From: Desulfobacterales bacterium
Lineage (GTDB): Bacteria > Desulfobacterota > Desulfobacteria > Desulfobacterales > Desulfosalsimonadaceae
Length of the DNA: 5,291 nucleotides
Direction: 5' to 3'
NCBI GenBank assembly: GCA_018399455.1
Contig: JAGYOT010000167.1
Location: 1-5,291, forward strand
The translations under genes were made by a program, and so were the position numbers. Under the pieces are notes generated by a model. The model was not told where the DNA came from, did no database searches, and saw only the letters and a list, made by a program, of their open reading frames with translations. Below are positions 1 through 5,080 of this stretch, in pieces (positions within the stretch are counted from its first letter, which is position 1; each line of letters starts with the position of its first letter).

Positions 1-43
1 GGAGAAAAAAGCACGAACCATCCGGGGTAAAAAGGAGTTTTTC

Positions 44-187
44 ATGTGGCAGGCGGTTCAGGTTAGTATTGCCGGCATCTGCGGCGTGATGCTGGGTATT
101 TTTCTGCTCTACCTCACCGTGCAGGTCACGGGGGTGGTAACGGCCCGGATCGGGAAAAAAACCAAGGCTAACGAGGAACAGAAATAA
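44..187 (+). CDS. OadG-like gamma subunit of Na+-translocating decarboxylase (47 aa)
   Basis: A small ORF encodes one N-terminal hydrophobic helix (about residues 5-33, rich in V, I, G and L) followed by a basic, charged tail (RIGKKTKANEEQK). That is the layout of OadG/gamma subunits, which anchor and assemble the biotin-dependent Na+ pump in the membrane. An AGGAG ribosome binding site at 33-37 lies 6 bases before the ATG at 44. The stop TAA shares its last base with the ATG of the beta subunit (TAATG), indicating translational coupling. At 47 residues it is shorter than typical gamma subunits (around 80), and it lacks a long Pro/Ala linker. The frame is also open upstream to position 2, but the ribosome binding site favours 44. 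Identification rests mainly on the neighbour and topology, because these subunits are poorly conserved. Confidence 0.72.
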   Translation: MWQAVQVSIAGICGVMLGIFLLYLTVQVTGVVTARIGKKTKANEEQK

Positions 188-1308
188 TGAGCAACCTATT
201 CGAGCTGGTCAACATGTCCGGCTTTCTGTACCTTACGCCCCAGATGCTGATCATGTGGCTGATTGCCGCTGTTTTGGTCTACCTGGCCGTTGCCAGGGAG
301 TTCGAGCCCCTGCTGCTCCTGCCCATCGGCTTTGGCATCCTTCTGGCCAACCTTCCGATCACCGGGCTCATGGAACCGGGGGAGGGCCTCATCTGGCGCT
401 TTTATCACTACGGGATTCAGTGGGAAATCATCCCGCCCCTGATTTTTTTGGGCGTCGGCGCCATGACGGATTTCGGGCCGGTGCTGGCCAATCCCAAGCT
501 GCTTTTCCTTGGCGCAGGCGCCCAGGTCGGGGTCTATATCACCTTTTTGTCCGCTCACATCTTCGGCTTTAATCTGGCCGAATCCGCTGTGATCGGGATC
601 ATCGGCGGGGCGGACGGGCCGACCACCATTTATCTGGCCGCAAAGCTCGCACCGCACATGCTGGGCAGCTGCGCGGTGGCCGCCTATTCCTATATGGCCA
701 TGGTCCCCATTGTCCAGCCCCCGGTGATGCGGCTTCTCACAACCAAAAAGGAGCGCACCATCCGGATGAAAACCAATCGCAAGGTCGGACGGCTAGAGAA
801 GATCCTTTTTCCCTTTCTGGCATCCCTCATGATTATCCTTTTAATTCCCGCGGCAGCCCCGCTAATGGCCATGTTCATGCTGGGAAACGTGTTCCGCGAA
901 TCCAGGGTGGTGGAGCGATTAAGCCATGCCGCACAGAACGAGCTCATGAACATATCCACCATCTTTCTGGGCCTTCCCGTAGGCGCGACCATGAACGCGG
1001 AGCAGTTTCTGCGCCCGGACGTGATATTTATCTTCGTTTTGGGCCTTGTGGCGTTCATGATCAGCACCGCAAGCGGTGTGCTGATCGCCAAGTTCATGAA
1101 TCTCTTTTTAAAGGAGGGCAAAAAGATCAACCCCCTGGTGGGGGCCGCAGGCGTGTCGGCCGTGCCCATGGCGGCCCGGGTGGTGCATTCCATGGGCGCC
1201 AAAGAAGACAAGAAGAATTATCTCCTCATGCATGCCATGGGCCCCAATGTGGCAGGCGTTATTGGCACCGTCATGGCAGCGGGAATCTTTCTGACTTTGA
1301 TTCAGTAA
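187..1308 (+). CDS. Na+-translocating decarboxylase beta subunit (OadB/GcdB/MmdB family)
   Basis: This is an integral membrane subunit that couples decarboxylation of carboxybiotin to Na+ export. The 373-residue product has about nine to eleven hydrophobic segments, and its length fits the shorter GcdB/MmdB-type members. Family signatures are visible: GGADGPT at residues 140-146, whose D143 matches the essential Asp203 of Klebsiella OadB, and NPLVGAAGVSAVPMAARV at 315-332, where N315 and S324 have the same 9-residue spacing as Klebsiella Asn373 and Ser382. QPPVMRLLTTKKER (177-190) is another family-typical stretch. The start is set by the TAATG overlap with the gamma gene and a GAGGAA site at 173-178. 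Substrate (glutaconyl-CoA, methylmalonyl-CoA or oxaloacetate) cannot be told from this subunit; the carboxyltransferase and biotin carrier are not in the window and may lie upstream. No clear terminator follows directly; the nearest is at 1638. Confidence 0.95.
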   Translation: MSNLFELVNMSGFLYLTPQMLIMWLIAAVLVYLAVAREFEPLLLLPIGFGILLANLPITGLMEPGEGLIWRFYHYGIQWEIIPPLIFLGVGAMTDFGPVLANPKLLFLGAGAQVGVYITFLSAHIFGFNLAESAVIGIIGGADGPTTIYLAAKLAPHMLGSCAVAAYSYMAMVPIVQPPVMRLLTTKKERTIRMKTNRKVGRLEKILFPFLASLMIILLIPAAAPLMAMFMLGNVFRESRVVERLSHAAQNELMNISTIFLGLPVGATMNAEQFLRPDVIFIFVLGLVAFMISTASGVLIAKFMNLFLKEGKKINPLVGAAGVSAVPMAARVVHSMGAKEDKKNYLLMHAMGPNVAGVIGTVMAAGIFLTLIQ

Positions 1309-1337
1309 TGATGGCAATGCAAAAAACTCAATAGGCG

Positions 1338-1682
1338 GTGATGCATTCTCATAGTAGGGAAAATTATAAATGCGTTCAGGCTTGCAAACAGTACCCGGAA
1401 AATCATCGACCGGATTTCCCCGGTCTCTATCTTTACGGTAACTGCGGCACCTGGAAAACCCATCTCGCGGTGGCCATTGCCCGGGAACTTATGCTCCTGG
1501 GCAAACAGGTCGTTTTTACCGGCGTTCCCGGGCTCTGTTTCGACATCAAAAAAACGTTCCAGAAAGATTCACTGAAAACGGAACTGGACGAACGATATCC
1601 GCTAACCTTACGATTTATTATTTCCTTCCAAGCGATTAAATCCGTTCAGGCAAACCTGAACGGATTTTTTATCTCAAATTAG
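1338..1682 (+). pseudogene. Remnant of a DnaC/IstB-like AAA+ ATPase with a damaged Walker A motif
   Basis: Residues 8-86 of this 114-residue reading frame resemble the middle of DnaC/IstB-type helicase-loader or transposition ATPases: an ENYK...ACKQY lead-in, then GLYLYGNCGTWKTHLAVAIARELM and a strand-like KQVVFTGVP. The Walker A motif should read GxxGxGKT, but residue 39 is Trp (TGG at 1452-1454), a single-base change from a Gly codon. The N-terminal part of the family is missing. After about residue 86 the similarity ends before Walker B, and the last 15-20 codons are simply the terminator hairpin at 1638-1670 read as protein. The GTG/ATG at 1338/1341 has no properly spaced ribosome binding site. 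I see a dead fragment truncated at both ends. Whether it came from an IS21-type element or a chromosomal dnaC-like gene cannot be decided; no inverted repeats or IstA partner are visible. Confidence 0.75.
1638..1670 (+). terminator. Rho-independent terminator
   Basis: A perfect 13-bp inverted repeat (1638-1650 pairing with 1655-1667) encloses the 4-base loop CAAA and runs into six Ts (1665-1670, the first three inside the stem). The other strand has no T tract after the stem, so it acts on plus-strand transcription. It probably ends transcripts from the decarboxylase operon or from whatever gene the ATPase remnant once belonged to. Confidence 0.85.
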
Positions 1683-1691
1683 TCTCAGTTC

Positions 1692-1958
1692 TCAATTATA
1701 GAGTTGATAGTTCTGGTTGCCGGCATTCTGGATCGGCATGCCATTGATTAGAATCAGTTCCCCACCCTCAACCCCCCGAATCGATACATTACTCTCCATG
1801 CCGGCCTTGATGCCCAGGGGCGCATAAGCCTGGTAATAAAGCCCCTCGACTTTTCGCAGGGCATCGATCACGTTATTGGCCCCGGTCCTCTCCAGTTCCT
1901 CGCTTGAAAAGGACTGGATAAACTGAGGGGTCTGTTTTTCAAGAACAGGGATATACGG
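1692..1958 (-). pseudogene. TonB-dependent receptor plug-domain remnant
   Basis: The minus strand is open for 88 codons between a TAA (plus 1959-1961) and a TGA (plus 1692-1694). The product reads QFIQSFSSEELERTGANNV, then IDALRKVEGLYYQAYAPLG, then SNVSIRGVEGGELILINGMPI. This is the plug domain of an outer-membrane TonB-dependent receptor: 'S..EL.RTGA..V.DAL..V.G', 'SIRG', 'LINGMPI'. There is no signal peptide, no usable start (the first ATG is internal) and no beta-barrel; the frame stops right after the plug's 'NGMPIQN' region. It is therefore a fragment of a protein normally 600 or more residues long. Its upstream edge coincides with the beginning of the receiver remnant on the opposite strand at about 1935-1950, suggesting a recombination junction. 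Substrate class is unknown. Confidence 0.8.
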
Positions 1959-2242
1959 TTATACCCGCCAAAGACGGAACGGATGCGATGGAATGGTTTA
2001 AGCGGCTTGGCGCGCCGCCTGATCTGTTAATGACAGACATTGTGATACCCGACATGAACGGGCGGGAACTGGCCGAAAAGATGAAGGCCCTTTCTCCGGG
2101 CCTGAAAGTGCTCTATACCTCCGGGTACACGCAAGACGTCATTGCTCACCATGGGGTTCTGGATGAGGGCATCCATTTTATCGGCAAACCTTATACGATG
2201 AAGGAGCTTTCCCAAAAGGTCCGTGATGTGCTGAATTCCTGA
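1940..2242 (+). pseudogene. N-terminally truncated response-regulator receiver domain
   Basis: The reading frame, open from 1922, becomes receiver-like at about 1940 (QEQGYTVIPAKDGTDAMEWF) and continues to a stop at 2240-2242. The phosphoacceptor Asp is visible in LLMTDIVIPDMNG (GAC at 2036-2038). The conserved Thr (VLYTSGYT) and Lys (IGKPYT) follow, then the usual last helix ending VRDVLNS. Missing is strand beta-1 with the acidic pair that binds Mg2+, plus most of helix 1, so the fold should be incomplete. The ATG at 1988 falls inside helix 2 and has no convincing ribosome binding site, so it is not a natural start. The style (FIGKPYTMKELSQKVRDVL, stop directly after) is typical of receivers at the C-terminus of hybrid PAS histidine kinases. 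I read this as the tail of such a kinase whose front part has been lost. Confidence 0.75.
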
Positions 2243-2419
2243 AATACGGCCGGCTTCATTGCTGTTTTTACGACTAAAATCGGTACGAACCCGAGGATTA
2301 TTGGATCAGCCCCCTGCGGTTCTTTATACTTGACATGGCGCTGCTAAGAATGTTAATTGAAATAAAAAATTATATAAGTAATTCGCTTAGGAAATCAATA
2401 GCAGGACGATTAAAGACTG

Positions 2420-2536
2420 TTACTTGATTTCTACGTTTTCCGGCCCCAGACAGCGGCTTTTACCTTTCAGCTTGCGGCGGCGGTTTTTAGCAGACACATT
2501 CGCACCATAATAAACCCTACGCAAACAAAGCTGTTT
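2420..2536 (-). pseudogene. Short basic C-terminal protein remnant, unidentified
   Basis: The minus strand is open for 38 codons between TAA (plus 2537-2539) and TAA (plus 2420-2422). The peptide has a non-random look: KQLCLRRVYYGANVSAKNRR followed by RKLKGKSRCLGPENVEIK. It has a dense Arg/Lys patch and a tidy C-terminal GPENVEIK. There is no start codon in the open stretch and no ribosome binding site. I read it as the C-terminal scrap of a nucleic-acid-binding protein, possibly a transposase, but I do not recognise the family. The sequence looks like protein, yet coding origin is not proven. Confidence 0.35.
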
Positions 2537-2619
2537 TTATTTGTTGCATCAATGATCTTCAGTCATTATCAACGAACGAATACAGTGGCATCAACTGCCA
2601 TACCAAGAAAGCAATCTTT

Positions 2620-2648
2620 TTATTTCGTTTCGGTTATGAAGGTATAAT
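2620..2648 (+). promoter_or_regulatory. Possible sigma70 promoter for the sensory module
   Basis: A consensus -10 hexamer TATAAT lies at 2643-2648, about 31 bases before the ATG at 2679. The region 17 bases upstream (2620-2625, TTATTT) is a poor -35. The position would give a short leader of around 24 bases containing the GAGGGGG ribosome binding site (2668-2674). The -10 is good but the -35 is weak, so this may need an activator or be chance in AT-rich DNA. Confidence 0.35.
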
Positions 2649-2678
2649 TTATACTATTCCCGTATCAGAGGGGGCTCT

Positions 2679-3137
2679 ATGGCCAACCTGCTCGACTCCC
2701 GTTTCAGAAGATCCAATGTCAACAGAAACAATGAGTTCACATTAGACCGAAATATGCTCACCCTGCTTGCGGCGGTGGATGAGAAAAAAGCATTGCGGCA
2801 AGTTGCAGCTGAAGTGAACCTCGAGCCGGAGGTTTTCAAACAAAGTTTTACCAAGCTTCTCAAGTTGAAACTGATTGAGGAAGTTGAAGACGAGAGAAAT
2901 TTCCTTGATCCGGCTTTCATTGAAAAAGCCGAGGCCGTCCTTGTCGAGCTGGCCGGCCCTTTAGGCAAAATGCTCATCGAGGAGGCGGCCGAAGATTTAG
3001 CCTTTCCGTTAAACCGGGTCCCGAGATCCTATGCGGCCGATCTTGTAAACCGGACAGCGCAGAAGCTTCCCGGAGACAAAGAAGGAAGCAACTTTAAAAA
3101 GCGAATGCTCGAGGAAATAAAGAGCCGGGGGATGTAA
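2679..3137 (+). CDS. Winged-helix / DUF8082-like cytoplasmic protein (152 aa)
   Basis: The product is soluble, with no signal peptide or membrane segment. Residues about 20-72 look like a winged-helix: a helix (NMLTLLAAVDEKKALRQVAAE), a recognition-type helix (EPEVFKQSFTKLLKLKLIEEV) and a short wing. Residues about 79-150 (AEAVLVELAGPLGKMLIEEAAEDL ... VNRTAQKLPGDKEGSNFKKRML) resemble the small helical DUF8082 domain found in deltaproteobacterial signalling proteins, where 'GP...L..EA' and 'L...I/LP....FK' recur. This assignment is from memory of the pattern. The ATG at 2679 has a GAGGGGG site 4 bases upstream. The gene is the first of three co-directional genes, 125 bases before the exported sensor protein. 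It could be a transcription factor or, given the DUF8082-like part, a protein-protein adaptor in the cytoplasmic arm of the sensory system. No phosphorylation site is evident. Confidence 0.7.
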   Translation: MANLLDSRFRRSNVNRNNEFTLDRNMLTLLAAVDEKKALRQVAAEVNLEPEVFKQSFTKLLKLKLIEEVEDERNFLDPAFIEKAEAVLVELAGPLGKMLIEEAAEDLAFPLNRVPRSYAADLVNRTAQKLPGDKEGSNFKKRMLEEIKSRGM

Positions 3138-3262
3138 CCACGCGATTGCTCTGCCGGCTATACCTGGTTTCTGCCATATCAAACACCCCCCGTCGGCCCG
3201 TGGTTCAAAAATGTTAGCGTTTTCCGGCAAACCTCAATCAAATTTTTATAAGGAGAAACCCA

Positions 3263-3865
3263 TTGCGCTTTAATTCTTCTCTGTTTTCAGGAATCGCGAT
3301 ATTTTTTTTCCTTTTTTTGAGCACCGGCGTAATCGGTGCTCAAACGACCCTGACCGGCATCGACCAGGTGGCGAGAGAAACCGCCGTTAAATGCCGGGAA
3401 GATGTGGTGGCCGAACTTAATAAACTCCTGGACTCCAACATCCTCTCCCTGGCCCAGCTCTTTGATACATTCTACATTCCGATCCCGGACACCAACCCGC
3501 CCAAATACCACACCCAATACGATCGTTATACCGACAAGGTTCTGCGGATTATCCTGGACGACTACCTGAAACAGAAGCCGTGGTTCTTATACGTGGTGGC
3601 CGTCGACCGCAATGGGTACCTTCCCACCCACAACTCAAAATACTCACGTCCGCTTACAAACAACGATGACTACAACATCAAACATAACCGGACGAAACGA
3701 ATATACAATGACCAGACGGGACTGGCAGCCGCAAGAAACACGAAGCCTTATTTGCTGAAGACATATGAACGCGATACCGGCGAGACCATCTCCGATCTGT
3801 CCGTTCCGATCTATATTCAGGGCAAGCACTGGGGCGCCATTCGGGTCGGATACCGTCGCAACTAA
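3263..3865 (+). CDS. Exported single-domain Cache-like sensor protein without membrane anchor
   Basis: A Sec signal peptide is visible: a hydrophobic core IAIFFFLFLSTGVIGA with likely cleavage after residue 26 (IGA/QT). One helix follows, then a Cache-like sensor domain (about residues 66-197): LFDTFYIPIP ... PPKYHTQYDRYTD, AVDRNGYLPTHN (113-124), NRTKRIYND (142-150), YERDTGE (168-174) and VPIYIQGKHWGAIRVGY (181-197). The same domain occurs at the N-terminus of many deltaproteobacterial chemoreceptors. Here it stands alone: no second membrane helix, HAMP or output domain follows, so the mature protein should be free in the periplasm. The start is TTG at 3263, supported by AGGAG at 3251-3255 (7-base spacing) and the absence of an in-frame ATG giving a signal peptide. 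It is paralogous to the sensor domain of the gene at 4080. The ligand is unknown. Confidence 0.85.
   Translation: MRFNSSLFSGIAIFFFLFLSTGVIGAQTTLTGIDQVARETAVKCREDVVAELNKLLDSNILSLAQLFDTFYIPIPDTNPPKYHTQYDRYTDKVLRIILDDYLKQKPWFLYVVAVDRNGYLPTHNSKYSRPLTNNDDYNIKHNRTKRIYNDQTGLAAARNTKPYLLKTYERDTGETISDLSVPIYIQGKHWGAIRVGYRRN
3316..3344 (+). repeat. Strong 11-bp inverted repeat inside the signal-peptide coding region
   Basis: Positions 3316-3326 (TTTGAGCACCG) pair perfectly with 3334-3344 (CGGTGCTCAAA) around a 7-base loop, directly after a pyrimidine tract of T8-C2-T7 (3302-3318). It lies about 53 bases into the gene, encoding the end of the signal peptide. It is not a terminator on either strand, because no T tract follows the stem. 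The structure is certain; a role in translation or mRNA stability is only inferred. Confidence 0.6.
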
Positions 3866-4006
3866 TGCAGAAGCTGTTATATGGGCCCGGAAAAATCTTT
3901 TGTTTCAAATTCCGTCGTATCGGCTATAAAAACCCGAATAATCCCCGGTTTTCCTAAGGGCAGGCCTTTTCCGGGGCCTCTTCGCGGATCAACCGGTATC
4001 ATTCTT

Positions 4007-4029
4007 CCGGAAAGACAACGCCTTTCCGG
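4007..4029 (+). other. Hairpin in the leader of the Cache-HAMP gene
   Basis: CCGGAAAG (4007-4014) pairs perfectly with CTTTCCGG (4022-4029) around a 7-base loop. It is followed, after GCATAG, by TTTTATTAAAAAAATATTATTTTAG rather than a clean T run, so termination would be weak at best. It lies in the 214-base gap between the two sensor genes, about 50 bases before the ATG at 4080. It might attenuate or stabilise the operon transcript. Upstream, AGGCC (3962-3966) and GGCCT (3975-3979) can form another small stem. Confidence 0.4.
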
Positions 4030-4079
4030 GCATAGTTTTATTAAAAAAATATTATTTTAGCTGCTTAGGGGGTCAGGCC

Positions 4080-4979
4080 ATGTTGGGATTCATCTCAAGA
4101 AAAATCGGCGTAAAAATTTCCTTGCTCGTTAATGCTCTTATTCTGGTCATCATGCTGGCCGGCACGTATTTCCTGGTGACCCAGCAAACCAAAAGCCTGG
4201 AGGCGGAGCTTTTCTACCAAGGAAAAAACAAATCCATTCTTGGGGCCGAAATGATCGGTACCATCATCGAAGAGGCTATAGACAACGGGGTTATTTCTGT
4301 AAACGAAGCATTTGATACAGACTATAAGGTCTTCGGCAATTTTGACCCCCCCAAATACCACACCAAATACGACTTTTATCTGGACAGGGCGATTCTTGGT
4401 CCCCAGGACACATTTCTCCTGGACGAGGACCTCATCTATGCGGTTGCCGTTGACCGCAACGGCTATGTTCCGACGCATAATACCCGTTATCAGCAGCCCA
4501 TTACCGGAGATCCCGAGGTAGACCGGGTTCAAAACCGTACCAAAGGAATTTTCAATGATCCCGTAGGATTAAAAGCCGCTCAAAACCAGGAACCTGGATA
4601 TCGGCAGATATATTACCGCGACACCGGGGAAGTGGCGTGGGAATTTGACTCTCCCATTTTTGTCAAGGGAAAACACTGGGGAGGCTTCCGGGTCGGCCTT
4701 TCTTTGGAATCGGTCGCTGCGGCCAAGCATGAGCTGGTTAAAAACATGGGCATTATCATGGGAGCCATTCTGCTGGCCTCGCTGGTATTGACCTTTATCT
4801 TTGTTAACCGCGCAATGGATCCGTTGCGGCGCCTTGCCGCGACCGCCGGCGAACTGGCTGAAGGAAAGAACCTGCAGACAGAAATTTCCGTACAGCGCAA
4901 GGACGAAATCGGCGCACTGCAGAATGCGTTAAACCGTCTGCGACTGAGTATGATGATCGCCCTCAAACGAAAAGGATAA
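4080..4979 (+). CDS. Membrane-bound Cache-like sensor with HAMP domain and no output domain (299 aa)
   Basis: Topology is a short cytoplasmic N-terminus, TM1 (about 13-33), a periplasmic sensor (about 36-220), TM2 (about 222-243), then HAMP (about 241-295, with P248 and the DExG-like E276-I-G). The protein ends only a few residues after HAMP (LSMMIALKRKG). The sensor carries FDPPKYHTKYDFYLD (88-102), AVAVDRNGYVPTHN (121-134), NRTKGIFND (152-160), YYRDTGE (178-184) and FVKGKHWGGFRVG (194-206), matching the upstream exported protein motif by motif. The ATG at 4080 has a TAGGGGG site (4066-4072) with 7-base spacing. There is no MCP, kinase, GGDEF or cyclase domain, so a cytoplasmic partner must read the HAMP. 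The frame ends cleanly with TAA, and I see no downstream continuation of an output domain in another frame within about 300 bases, so a frameshifted receptor is unlikely but truncation cannot be wholly excluded. Confidence 0.9.
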   Translation: MLGFISRKIGVKISLLVNALILVIMLAGTYFLVTQQTKSLEAELFYQGKNKSILGAEMIGTIIEEAIDNGVISVNEAFDTDYKVFGNFDPPKYHTKYDFYLDRAILGPQDTFLLDEDLIYAVAVDRNGYVPTHNTRYQQPITGDPEVDRVQNRTKGIFNDPVGLKAAQNQEPGYRQIYYRDTGEVAWEFDSPIFVKGKHWGGFRVGLSLESVAAAKHELVKNMGIIMGAILLASLVLTFIFVNRAMDPLRRLAATAGELAEGKNLQTEISVQRKDEIGALQNALNRLRLSMMIALKRKG

Positions 4980-4995
4980 TGAAGGCAGCAATCAC

Positions 4996-5031
4996 TTTTT
5001 TGGGAGGCAGATGATCTGCCTGCTAAAAAAA
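4996..5031. repeat. Inverted repeat after the HAMP gene
   Basis: AGGCAGA (5005-5011) pairs with TCTGCCT (5015-5021) around TGA, and six Ts (4996-5001) face an A tract (5025-5031) across a 3x3 internal loop. The T tract precedes the stem and the A tract follows it, so it is not a standard intrinsic terminator for plus or minus transcription. It sits where the operon stops and the riboswitch-like block begins, and may mark a junction. Confidence 0.5.
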
Positions 5032-5080
5032 CGGGAAGGCGCAGTCAGTAGATTGATCCGAAAGCCAGAAGACCTGCCTG
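5032..5080 (+). promoter_or_regulatory. 3' core of a cobalamin (B12) riboswitch, 5' half missing
   Basis: CGGGAAGG (5032-5039) is followed by ATCCG (5056-5060) and AGCCAGAAGACCTGCC (5063-5078). This is the conserved 3' end of cobalamin riboswitches (RF00174), including the B12 box AGYCAGRAGACCTGCC, in the right order and spacing. The 5' part of the aptamer (GGGAA..GGTG..AATCC..C.GCCCCCGC.ACTGT) should need around 100 more bases upstream, but only 52 bases separate this block from the stop codon of the HAMP gene and they contain none of these motifs. The aptamer therefore looks truncated and probably non-functional, or the element is an unusual variant. No start codon or gene follows convincingly within the window. 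Confidence 0.7.

Larger units (their letters stand above)
2243..2678. other. Gene-poor, partly AT-rich intergenic region
   Basis: No intact gene is visible on either strand. The stretch contains an AT-rich patch at 2351-2385, a short basic C-terminal remnant on the minus strand (2420-2536) and a -10-like TATAAT at 2643-2648 just before the next gene. A TTGACA hexamer at 2330-2335 has no convincing partner -10. There are no repeats or long inverted repeats that would mark an element end. Confidence 0.6.

Noticed and set aside
1..30. Possible C-terminal end of an upstream gene in frame 1 (stop TAA at 28-30)
   Set aside because: Only nine codons are visible, so there is not enough sequence to call a gene, although an operon neighbour ending here is plausible.
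1..34. Similarity of the first bases (ACCATCCGG, TIRxK reading) to 750-775 inside the beta-subunit gene
   Set aside because: The exact match is only nine bases in a lysine/arginine-rich context; most likely chance rather than a repeat.
690..1211. Long antisense open frame opposite the beta subunit
   Set aside because: It is a mirror of a strongly supported membrane-protein gene with biased codons and has no independent family features.
1988..2242. Stand-alone 84-residue response regulator starting at ATG 1988
   Set aside because: Receiver similarity extends upstream of this ATG in the same frame, and the start falls inside the fold; it is a truncated remnant rather than a real small gene.
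2330..2358. TTGACA at 2330-2335 as a promoter -35
   Set aside because: At 16-18 base spacing the -10 candidates (GTTAAT, TTAATT) are poor, and no gene starts nearby downstream.
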